A DNA stretch of 64,000 nt from JAEUJZ01 sp964460115 (GTDB taxonomy: Bacteria > Myxococcota_A > Polyangia > Palsa-1104 > JAEUJZ01). The position numbers and the translations under genes were made by a program. Positions 26,726 to 33,650 of the stretch are shown here, one piece after another. The notes under the pieces were generated by a model, which did not search any database, was not told the origin of the DNA, and saw only the letters and a program-made list of their open reading frames with translations. Location of the stretch: NCBI GenBank assembly GCA_964460115.1, contig CAYWPR010000024.1, forward strand, positions 10,235 through 74,234, given 5' to 3'. Position 1 is the first letter of the stretch; every line of letters starts with the position of its first letter.

Positions 26726-27823
26726 ATGTCTTCAAGCCATACTCCCTCGCGGCGCCTTCGACTTGCCGCCGGACCTGTGCTGGTCGTGGCCGCACAGGAG
26801 TCAAGCGTTGAACCGCTGTGTCGCCTTATCGAGCAGACCATTGCGGTACTGGGCGGGTTTTGTGAGAGAGTGCAATCCGGGGCTTTGGCCATGGCCCTAT
26901 TGCGGCGGGAACGGCCCCTGCTTATCGCAGTGGCGGTAACCGCAGAGCGGGGGGACGGCGATGAGCTTTTGTCCAGCCTGCGCCTGCGTTCGGATCTGGA
27001 CGATGTGCCCGTCTTGGCGCTAGTTCCCGAGGATGCGGATACGCCACGCAGCGATGGTCCGCCGCTGAGCATTCGGGTCTATCAAGAAGGGGTCAGCGAT
27101 GTGCTGAAATCCTCAGCAACGGCCGATGTGGTAAGCGCCAAGCTTTCCGCTTGGCTACAGCTAGCCGGTCGAGCGCATCGGCTGTGGGCCTTGCGCGATT
27201 TTGCGCATGAGGCGCGCCATCCCATTGCCGCCATCGGGGCCGCTGCGCACCTGCTTGAAGTAAGCGGCGAGGATGCCATGGAACGGCAACGGCTGTGCCA
27301 TGCCATCGTTTCGGAATCCGAACGGCTGGGCCGCATGGTCGAAAGCTACCTGGACGCGGATGCGGCGCTGCGCATTGGCGATGCACCACTTACCGAAGCG
27401 CCGGTGCGGCTGCTTTCCGACCTTTTGCAAGTCAGCTTGACGGCGGTGCTGCGGGCGCGCATCGATGTGCGTGTACAAGGCGAACTGCCCGACTTGGCGG
27501 TAGAGCCGGATCATCTGCGCCAAATGCTTTTAAACCTTTTGGACAATGCGCTAGCGGCGACGGCCCAGGGCGGCACCGTATGCATTGAAGCGATGGCTGA
27601 TGAAGCAGGTGTGGCGCTGTGCGTTCGCGACACCGGCAGCGGAATTTCCGAAGATCACCTAGGGCGAATCTTTGAAAATGGCTTTAGCACCCGTGGTGAT
27701 CGCCGTCGCGGGCTGGGCTTGGGCATCACCCAGCGGCTGGCGGCGCGCGTCGGTGGCCGCGTTGTCGTAAATAGCAGCCTGGGCGAGGGTACGATTTTCA
27801 CCCTTTGGTTACCGCGCCGGTAA
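26726..27823 (+). CDS. sensor histidine kinase with degenerate N-terminal receiver
   Basis: 365 residues, no TM helix, so cytosolic. Residues about 15-145 fold like a receiver domain (VLVVAAQESSVEPLCRLI, then VPVLALVPEDAD), but the phosphoacceptor Asp position reads LLIAVAVTAERG and the conserved Lys region reads VLKSSATADVV, so it is probably not phosphorylated. The HisKA box is FAHEARHPIAAIG (H-E-x-R-H-P). HATPase motifs follow: N box LLDNALAAT, G1 DTGSGIS, F ENGFSTRG, G2 GLGLGI. No cognate response regulator is adjacent. TTGACT (26688-26693) and GACAAT (26709-26714) form a possible promoter with a short 15-nt spacer. Confidence 0.87.
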   Translation: MSSSHTPSRRLRLAAGPVLVVAAQESSVEPLCRLIEQTIAVLGGFCERVQSGALAMALLRRERPLLIAVAVTAERGDGDELLSSLRLRSDLDDVPVLALVPEDADTPRSDGPPLSIRVYQEGVSDVLKSSATADVVSAKLSAWLQLAGRAHRLWALRDFAHEARHPIAAIGAAAHLLEVSGEDAMERQRLCHAIVSESERLGRMVESYLDADAALRIGDAPLTEAPVRLLSDLLQVSLTAVLRARIDVRVQGELPDLAVEPDHLRQMLLNLLDNALAATAQGGTVCIEAMADEAGVALCVRDTGSGISEDHLGRIFENGFSTRGDRRRGLGLGITQRLAARVGGRVVVNSSLGEGTIFTLWLPRR

Positions 27824-27912
27824 TACATGGATTTTCGCGGCTTAGATGATTGCGCGCCGAAAGAGTTTCCTAAAAGACGCAGTTTGTCTATATTGGCAAC
27901 CTGCCCTGCGAA

Positions 27913-27964
27913 TTAAAAGTGCCTATCCAATCAGCGATTGCTGCCGTTTGATATGCACTTTTAA
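27913..27964 (+). promoter_or_regulatory. structured leader or operator upstream of the MNIO-locus peptide
   Basis: TTAAAAGTGC at 27913-27922 pairs perfectly with GCACTTTTAA at 27955-27964. After one mismatch, TATC (27924-27927) pairs with GATA (27950-27953). An inner hairpin CAATC-AGC-GATTG (27928-27940) lies inside. The element is 39 nt upstream of the peptide start. It could be an RNA control element, a dimer operator, or a terminator for the preceding gene; the absence of a trailing T-run beyond the arm makes the last less likely. Confidence 0.5.
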
Positions 27965-28003
27965 GCATTGCGAACGCTACAACACATCAAAAAGGAGAAA
28001 AAC

Positions 28004-28228
28004 ATGAACAAGAAAGCGCTTATCGCCCTCGTTGGCACCTTGGCCTTTGGCACCGCGACCGTTTCTGCCGAAGAGAAGAAGGAAGAGGCCCCCAAGGCTG
28101 AGCATAAGGGCGCCGACAAGAAGAAAGCCGACGACACCAAGAAGACCGATGGCGCCGACAAGAAGAAGGGCGGCGAGCACGGCTGCGGTGGCGCCAACGG
28201 CTGCAGCGGCAAGCACGACAAGAAGTAG
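28004..28228 (+). CDS. small secreted Lys-rich, Cys-containing peptide; candidate bufferin/HvfA-like precursor
   Basis: 74 residues, ATG set by AAGGAG 7 nt upstream. Signal peptide MNKKALIALVGTLAFGTATV with cleavage after VSA (residue 22). The mature part is very rich in Lys, Glu and Asp with repeats (ADKKKADDTKK, GADKKKGG) and ends in a Gly-rich motif with two Cys, HGCGGANGCSGK (Cys61, Cys67). A signal peptide, Lys-rich spacer and terminal GCG/GC motifs beside DUF692 and DUF2063 genes match precursors of bufferin/HvfA-type RiPPs, whose Cys are converted by MNIO enzymes to metal-binding heterocycles or related groups. Modification here is inferred from context. Confidence 0.85.
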   Translation: MNKKALIALVGTLAFGTATVSAEEKKEEAPKAEHKGADKKKADDTKKTDGADKKKGGEHGCGGANGCSGKHDKK

Positions 28229-28250
28229 TTCGCTCTTTTTGCGATAGATA

Positions 28251-28291
28251 AAAGCCGCGGCTTGTATCATGCAAGCTGCGGCTTTTTTTTT
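28251..28291 (+). terminator. intrinsic terminator between precursor peptide and MNIO genes
   Basis: AAAGCCGCGGCTTG (28251-28264) pairs with CAAGCTGCGGCTTT (28272-28285) over 14 bp with one G-U, loop TATCATG, followed by a T-run. It lies between the peptide stop and the MNIO start, so most transcripts probably end here, giving much more peptide than enzyme. Confidence 0.85.
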
Positions 28292-28294
28292 AAC

Positions 28295-29131
28295 ATGACG
28301 AAAATGGCTGAAATCTGCGGAATCGGCATTGGCCTACGTCGCGACTTCGTCCAAGAAATGGCGACGACCAAGCGCCGAGTGGATTTTATCGAAATTACCC
28401 CCGAGAACTGGGCAGGTTTTGGCGGCTGGCGGCGCTATCACCTGGATGCGTGCCTCGCGCGCTTTCCCTCCATCGGACATAGCGTCAGCTTGTCGATTGG
28501 TGGCGCAGATCCGCTCGACGCGCAATTTCTGGATGCCATGGCGGCGCTGTACGAGCGCATGGGCGCTCCTTTTTGGAGCGATCATGTTTGCTATTCGTCC
28601 GTGCAGGGCCAGCCTTTGCACGACCTTTTGCCCATGCCGTTTACCCACGAAGCCGTGGACCATATTGCCAAGCGCGTGCGGCAAGCGCAGTCGCACGTCG
28701 GCCGGCCGCTGGTTTTAGAAAATGCGACGTTTTATGCCCATATGCCGGGCGCGCAAATGGATGAGGCCGACTTTTTATGCGCAACGCTGGCTGCCGCCGA
28801 CTGCGGCATGTTGCTAGATGTGAACAATGTCTATGTAAACAGCCAAAATCACGGCTTTGATGCGCGCGCATTTTTGAATCGCATGCCGCTAGAGCGCGTG
28901 CGCTATTTGCATCTTGCCGGTCATACTCCGACTGCGGATGCGATTATAGATACCCATATTGGCCCAATCATTGAGCCTGTATGGGATTTATATCGGTATA
29001 CACTGCAGGCCGCCGGTCGATTGATTCCGACAGTTATCGAATGGGATCAAGAGATTCCGCCTCTCGATACGGTTTTGGATGAAGTGGACCGCGCGCGCGA
29101 AATCGCAAAATCTGCGGGATTTCCGTCATGA
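28295..29131 (+). CDS. bufB: MNIO-family (DUF692) multinuclear iron-dependent RiPP-modifying enzyme
   Basis: 278 residues from the ATG at 28295 (a second ATG at 28304 is possible), close to the family's usual 280. TIM-barrel metal-site residues of DUF692 enzymes are all visible: EITPEN (Glu33, Glu37, Asn38), GHSVSLSIGG (His62), WSDHVCY (Asp96, His97), LENATFY (Glu142, Asn143), LLDVNNVYVN (Asp175), YLHLAGH (His206, His210), DTHIGPI (Asp219, His221), IEWDQEIP (Glu249, Asp251). Known members (MbnB, HvfB, BufB) oxidise Cys in precursor peptides. The start follows the terminator T-run directly and has no SD, so expression is probably low. The partner gene overlaps by ATGA. The bufB name is by analogy. 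Confidence 0.93.
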   Translation: MTKMAEICGIGIGLRRDFVQEMATTKRRVDFIEITPENWAGFGGWRRYHLDACLARFPSIGHSVSLSIGGADPLDAQFLDAMAALYERMGAPFWSDHVCYSSVQGQPLHDLLPMPFTHEAVDHIAKRVRQAQSHVGRPLVLENATFYAHMPGAQMDEADFLCATLAAADCGMLLDVNNVYVNSQNHGFDARAFLNRMPLERVRYLHLAGHTPTADAIIDTHIGPIIEPVWDLYRYTLQAAGRLIPTVIEWDQEIPPLDTVLDEVDRAREIAKSAGFPS

Positions 29132-29865
29132 GACTTTCGGATTTTTTTGAAAACATCGGTCCCTATCTTTTGGCCCAGCGCGACCATCAAGACGTCGTCT
29201 TGCGACTTTACGGCGTATCACCGCCGCCCCTAGATGCGCAGCGGCTGCGCATTTATCAGCGCTTTTGCGCCTACCATCGCCACGAGGTGCTCGATTCGAT
29301 ATTTGCCTACAGCCGCGCGGCGATTTTGGCACATGCCGGTGAAGCGGGCTGGGACGACATCGTGGCGCGTTATTTTGTGGCGCATCCGATGCACTACTTT
29401 GAGCTGAATCAGAACGGCGAATTTTTTCCGGCATTTGTCGCCGATTTGGTGGCTGCGCAAGAGCTGCCGGCATTTTTGGGCGAGCTTGCCGATTTTGAGT
29501 GGTGGGAATGGCTGACCGATACATTGCCCGACGATCCTGCGGATACCGCGCCGGGCCCGCTGCGCCTGCACAGCACCGTCGAGCTACGGCCCTATACCTA
29601 CGACTTTATTGAATGGATAGATGAAAACGATCGCCAGTCGCCGCAGCCGGCAAAGCGCGATGGAGTTGCACTGTTCTGGCGCAATTCGCAATTGAAACGC
29701 CGCCGCGAGTGGGCCAGCCGCACCGAAATGCTGATCATCAAAGCGGTCGTCGAATCGATTGCGCTTGATGCTGAACTGGCGGCCCGCCTATCGATTGCCA
29801 AAGCCGCGCTGGAAGAAACCGTCGCCGATCTTCATACCGCCGGCATTTTGCTCGGCCCTTTATAA
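29128..29865 (+). CDS. bufC: DUF2063/HvfC-BufC-like partner of the MNIO enzyme
   Basis: 245 residues. Its ATG overlaps the MNIO stop. The N-terminal half matches the DUF2063 pattern: LRIYQRFCAYHRHEVLDSIFAYSRAAI, a Trp-containing core WDDIVARYFVAHP, then NGEFFPAFVADLV and ELPAFLGELADFEWWEW. In characterised systems this protein binds the precursor and presents it to the MNIO enzyme. The C-terminal part (about 150-245) is beta/alpha with RRREWASRTEMLIIKAVVES, as in MbnC-like relatives. It converges with the kinase gene 8 nt downstream. The assignment rests on motif resemblance and position. Confidence 0.82.
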   Translation: MRLSDFFENIGPYLLAQRDHQDVVLRLYGVSPPPLDAQRLRIYQRFCAYHRHEVLDSIFAYSRAAILAHAGEAGWDDIVARYFVAHPMHYFELNQNGEFFPAFVADLVAAQELPAFLGELADFEWWEWLTDTLPDDPADTAPGPLRLHSTVELRPYTYDFIEWIDENDRQSPQPAKRDGVALFWRNSQLKRRREWASRTEMLIIKAVVESIALDAELAARLSIAKAALEETVADLHTAGILLGPL

Positions 29866-29873
29866 CCGTCTGT

Positions 29874-31616
29874 CTAAGGCTCGGGTGGAGGGGGAGGCGG
29901 TAGCGGCAGCTTGGAAATTTCTTTGGGCGCTTCGTCTTCGTCGTGTTTGCGCGCGCGCCGCGGCTTGGTTTTGGGCTTGGATTCGCTTTCAGGATCTTCG
30001 GATTTCTCGTGATTTTCCGCCGATTCCGCCTTCTTGGTCGAATCTGCCGACTTGGGCTCTTCGATTTTTTCGGTTTTCGCGGTTTTTCCTGCATTTTCGG
30101 CCGTTTTTTCCACGGAATTCTGCGGAACATTCGGCGCTGCGGTCGGTGCCGCGGCGGGGCTTTGGGGGGGCTTGGCGCCGCCTACAGGTGCCGGTGCCGG
30201 ACTTGGCGCCGGTGCCGCATTTTCGAGCGAAGGCGCAGTTGCCTGCGGCGCTGCCGCTGCAGTGTTTGAGGTTTGCACCGCGCGTTCGTGCAGCAGATAA
30301 AAAATGACCGCGGTGGCGATGACCAAAAGCGTGATGGCGCCCATCAGCACGCCGCTGCCGCCGCTTTGCCGATGGCGGCGTTGCTCGGCAGCATTGTCAG
30401 CTTCCAGCACGTCGATTCCCGGGCCCGAGCTTTGATCGCCGCGGCGCTCATGACCCGTTTTGTCTTCGCCGGATCCGGGCCGCGCGGCACCACTTGGGCG
30501 CCCATCGGCCGCAGTCGATAAAGCGGTCGATGCAGCGGTCGGCGCACTTGGGGCCAGTGCGGGGTTTTGTCCTTGAACTTCCTCGGCTTCCACGCGAGCG
30601 ATCTCTTCAGGCGATGGCAACTCAATTCGCGGCCTTTCGCGCACAAGCTCGCGCAAGTAGGCCTCGACATCGTAGTTTGTGCACGAGACCAATTGATCCG
30701 CCAAAAACTGTTCCAGATCCAATTTGAAGTCGCGTGCTGACTGATAGCGTTTGTCTACGGACTTGGCCAGCGCCCGCATGAGCAGTGGGGCCAAATCTCG
30801 CGGAAATGCCGGATTTATCGATTCAGGGGCCCGCGGCTCGCGGCTGGCAATCTGCACGGTCAGTTGTCCGGTGGTATCTCCGGGAAAAGGCCGTTGCCCG
30901 GTGGTCATTTCATAAAGCACCACCCCCAGCGAAAAAATATCGGAGCGGCCATCCAGATCTAAACCTTGAATTTGCTCCGGACTCATATAGGGCACCTTGC
31001 CCTTGATGATTCCAATGCCGGTTTTGACTTTGGCGCCGCTGGCCGAGACCGCTTTGGCAATGCCAAAATCTAAAATGCGCGCGACACCGTCCCAACTGAC
31101 CATGATGTTTGACGGCGAGATGTCGCGGTGTACCAGCATGAGCGGCTGGCCGGAACTGTCTTTGGCTTTGTGCGCGTGCTCAAGTCCCTCGGCGACGTTG
31201 CTGACGATGCGCACGGCGATGGGCCAGGGCAGGGCGGACTGACCGCTTTGCTTGGCCCGTTCTAACAGGCTTTCAATGGTGATGCCGTCGACGTATTCAA
31301 GCGCCAAAAAATAGTCGCCGTCGACCTGGCCCAAATCAAAGATGTGGACGATGTTTGGATGCGACAGCCGCGCCGCGATGCGCGCTTCATCCAGAAACAT
31401 GTCGATGATCGACTGACTTTGCGGGTCCTGGCCCAAAAGCGGAAGAATGCGTTTGATGACGCATTCTTTTTGAAAGCCGGCTGGCCCGAGCTGGCGCGCC
31501 AAAAACACATCGGCCATGCCGCCGGTGGCCAGATGTGAAAGCAGCGTGTATTTGCCAAACCGACGCGGAAATCCCGAATTTGCCGCCGGCTGGCCTGTCT
31601 GACTTGGTTGGCCCAT
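29874..31616 (-). CDS. transmembrane Ser/Thr protein kinase with charged periplasmic tail
   Basis: 580 residues from the ATG at 31616 (a GTG lies one codon upstream). The Hanks-type kinase has all key motifs: LATGGMADVFLA, VIKRILP, HRDISPSNIM, DFGIAKA, MSPEQIQG, and DIFSLGVVLYEM. A Pro/Ala-rich linker leads to a TM helix (GVLMGAITLLVIATAVIFYLL, about 430-450). The outer part is Ala/Pro then Lys/Glu-rich (EKTEKIEEPKSADSTKK style) and ends in polyproline. Unlike the kinase at 18841, its catalytic loop is canonical. It is convergent with the MNIO locus; a functional link is not shown. Confidence 0.92.
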   Translation of the reverse strand: MGQPSQTGQPAANSGFPRRFGKYTLLSHLATGGMADVFLARQLGPAGFQKECVIKRILPLLGQDPQSQSIIDMFLDEARIAARLSHPNIVHIFDLGQVDGDYFLALEYVDGITIESLLERAKQSGQSALPWPIAVRIVSNVAEGLEHAHKAKDSSGQPLMLVHRDISPSNIMVSWDGVARILDFGIAKAVSASGAKVKTGIGIIKGKVPYMSPEQIQGLDLDGRSDIFSLGVVLYEMTTGQRPFPGDTTGQLTVQIASREPRAPESINPAFPRDLAPLLMRALAKSVDKRYQSARDFKLDLEQFLADQLVSCTNYDVEAYLRELVRERPRIELPSPEEIARVEAEEVQGQNPALAPSAPTAASTALSTAADGRPSGAARPGSGEDKTGHERRGDQSSGPGIDVLEADNAAEQRRHRQSGGSGVLMGAITLLVIATAVIFYLLHERAVQTSNTAAAAPQATAPSLENAAPAPSPAPAPVGGAKPPQSPAAAPTAAPNVPQNSVEKTAENAGKTAKTEKIEEPKSADSTKKAESAENHEKSEDPESESKPKTKPRRARKHDEDEAPKEISKLPLPPPPPPEP

Positions 31617-31730
31617 CACGTTTCAGCAAGAATAGCGGCAGCCGGCCTGTCTGAAAAGGCTTTGCCGGAAGGGTCCGTTTTCGCAGCGGCCAAAGCCGCT
31701 TAAATCTCATTAGGGAAGCGGAACTTGCCG

Positions 31731-31739
31731 TGCTAGCGT
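31731..31739 (+). promoter_or_regulatory. extended -10-like element, 8 nt before ATG at 31748
   Basis: TGCTAGCGT fits TGnTAGnnT and ends 8 nt before an ATG with no SD. Confidence 0.35.
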
Positions 31740-31747
31740 TTTGGGCC

Positions 31748-32581
31748 ATGCATTCGCTTCGCCTCGCTGGAAAGACTTTGCTTATTACCGGGGCCAGCCG
31801 AGGAATCGGCTTGGCCATCGCGCTACGCGCCGCGCGCGACGGTGCCAATATCGTCATTGCCGCCAAGACGGAAGTGGCCCATGCGCAACTGCCGGGAACG
31901 ATACATACCGCCGCGGCGCAGATTGAACAGGCCGGCGGACAAGCGCTGGCTTGCGTGGTCGATGTTCGTTTCGAGGAACAAATTCAAGCCGCCGTCGACA
32001 AGGCCGTACAGCGCTTTGGCGGCATCGACATCCTTGTCAATAACGCCAGTGCCATTAGCCTGACGGGAACTTTGGATACGTCGCTGAAGCGCCTGGATTT
32101 GATGCACCAAATCAATACTCGCGGCACCTTCGCTTGCTCAAAAGCTTGCATTCCGCATCTTTTGAAAGCCGAAAACCCGCACATTTTGAACCTGGCCCCG
32201 CCGATAGACATCATTCGCGAGCCGCGATTTTGGGGGCCGCACCTAGGCTACACAATGGCCAAGTACGGCATGAGCCTGTGCGTGCTGGGAATGGCCGAGG
32301 AACTGCGCGCGCAAGGAATCGCCGTCAACGCCCTGTGGCCGCGCACCATCATCGCCACCGCGGCCGTGCAAAACCTTTTGGGCGGCGATGAAGGGATTCG
32401 CGGCAGCCGCAAGCCGGAAATCGTCGCCGATGCCGCGCATTGCATTTTGACCCGCAAAAGCCGGCAGTGCAGCGGAAACTTTTTTCTGGATGAAGACGTC
32501 TTGCGCGAGGCGGGAGTCAGCGATTTTTCGTCGTACGCCGTCGACCCAAGTCAGCCGCTGATTGCCGATCTATTCGTATAG
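31748..32581 (+). CDS. HSDL2-like short-chain dehydrogenase
   Basis: 277 residues from the ATG at 31748. SDR features: LLITGASRGIGLAIALRAA, the long insert after beta-2 seen in HSDL2-type enzymes (AAKTEVAHAQLPGTIHTAAAQIE), ILVNNASAIS, and YTMAKYGMSLCVLGMAEELR with the Tyr/Lys pair. The end AVNALWPRTIIATAAVQNLLGG is strongly HSDL2-like. The position that normally carries the catalytic Ser (ILNISPP in relatives) reads ILNLAPPID, Ser to Ala. The lipid or steroid substrate is unknown. No SD; likely leaderless. Confidence 0.88.
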   Translation: MHSLRLAGKTLLITGASRGIGLAIALRAARDGANIVIAAKTEVAHAQLPGTIHTAAAQIEQAGGQALACVVDVRFEEQIQAAVDKAVQRFGGIDILVNNASAISLTGTLDTSLKRLDLMHQINTRGTFACSKACIPHLLKAENPHILNLAPPIDIIREPRFWGPHLGYTMAKYGMSLCVLGMAEELRAQGIAVNALWPRTIIATAAVQNLLGGDEGIRGSRKPEIVADAAHCILTRKSRQCSGNFFLDEDVLREAGVSDFSSYAVDPSQPLIADLFV

Positions 32582-32668
32582 CGCCGTCGCGCTCTTGCTT
32601 GGCTTTGGTGCCGGGCGTCTCGCGGTTTTCGAACGACATCCCCAAATGCCCTGTGTATAAGGACTTCT

Positions 32669-33613
32669 ATGGCTCGCACCGAAGTCATCGTTCAATCGTC
32701 ATCTCCGTATTTTGCCGCTGATCTTCTCGAGGAACGCTTACAGGCGCTTTTGCCCGACAGCGATACGGCGCCGCAGGTTTTACATCGCGCCATGCGGCAC
32801 GCGGTTTTTCCGGGAGGCAAACGATTGCGTCCGCGGCTGCTGCTTCGGGTGGCGGCAGCTTGCGCAGCCGATGAAGCCGAGATGGATCTGGCCATGCGAG
32901 CCGCTTGCGCGGTGGAACTTGTACATTCCGCTTCGCTTGTGCACGACGATCTGCCCTGCTTTGACGACGCCAGCGTGCGCCGCGGTCGGCCGACGGTGCA
33001 CAAATTTTATGGAGAACCCTTGGCGGTGCTCACCGGCGACGCACTTTTGACGCTGGCTTTTGAGGTCTTGGCCGATACGCCGCCGCGGCTGGCTCGGCGG
33101 GCGCTACGCATCGTCCGGCTGCTTGGCCAGGCGACCGGCTCACGCGAGGGAATTATCGGCGGTCAAAGCTTAGAGCAAGGGGCGCCGGATGTTTCCAAAA
33201 AGGGCCTGGCCAATGCCGTGCCCGTGCCTCCGGATTTGCTCGGGCGCTACCATGCGATGAAAACCGCGGCGCTTTTTCGCCTGGCTGCCGAAGCCGGAGC
33301 GACCGCGGCCGGCGCCACCGATTTTTCCGCCTGGGGCGAAGTGGGCCAGTATCTGGGGCTGGCGTACCAATTGGCGGATGACTTGTGCGACGCTTATGGC
33401 AGCGCGAGCATTGCTGGAAAACCAGTGCATCGCGATGCCGACCTTGGACGTCCCAATGCCGCGCTGCTGATTGGCGAATCTTATTCGCGGACCCGTCTAA
33501 ATGCCCTTATCGAGCAGGCGCTGCAGTGTACGCGGGCTTTGGCGGCCGAGCCGAATCCCCTGGTTCAGCTTATCGAAGAGCTTTCCAGCTATTTCAATCG
33601 AACGACCACCTAG
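32669..33613 (+). CDS. trans-isoprenyl diphosphate synthase (IspA/CrtE type)
   Basis: 314 residues. First Asp-rich motif DDLPCFDD at 93-100, then ASVRRGRPTVHK; second DDLCD at 237-241. FPGGKRLRPRL near 48-57 binds diphosphate. The four-residue insert in the first motif (DDxxxxD) is typical of bacterial FPP/GGPP synthases. It condenses isopentenyl diphosphate with allylic diphosphates to C15 or C20 products. No carotenoid or sterol genes are adjacent, so the product chain length is open. AAGGA lies 7 nt before the ATG. The MscS gene follows 37 nt after the stop. Confidence 0.92.
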   Translation: MARTEVIVQSSSPYFAADLLEERLQALLPDSDTAPQVLHRAMRHAVFPGGKRLRPRLLLRVAAACAADEAEMDLAMRAACAVELVHSASLVHDDLPCFDDASVRRGRPTVHKFYGEPLAVLTGDALLTLAFEVLADTPPRLARRALRIVRLLGQATGSREGIIGGQSLEQGAPDVSKKGLANAVPVPPDLLGRYHAMKTAALFRLAAEAGATAAGATDFSAWGEVGQYLGLAYQLADDLCDAYGSASIAGKPVHRDADLGRPNAALLIGESYSRTRLNALIEQALQCTRALAAEPNPLVQLIEELSSYFNRTTT

Positions 33614-33650
33614 GGTTGAGTTTAACGGCCGGTCGCGAGATCCTGCCAAG

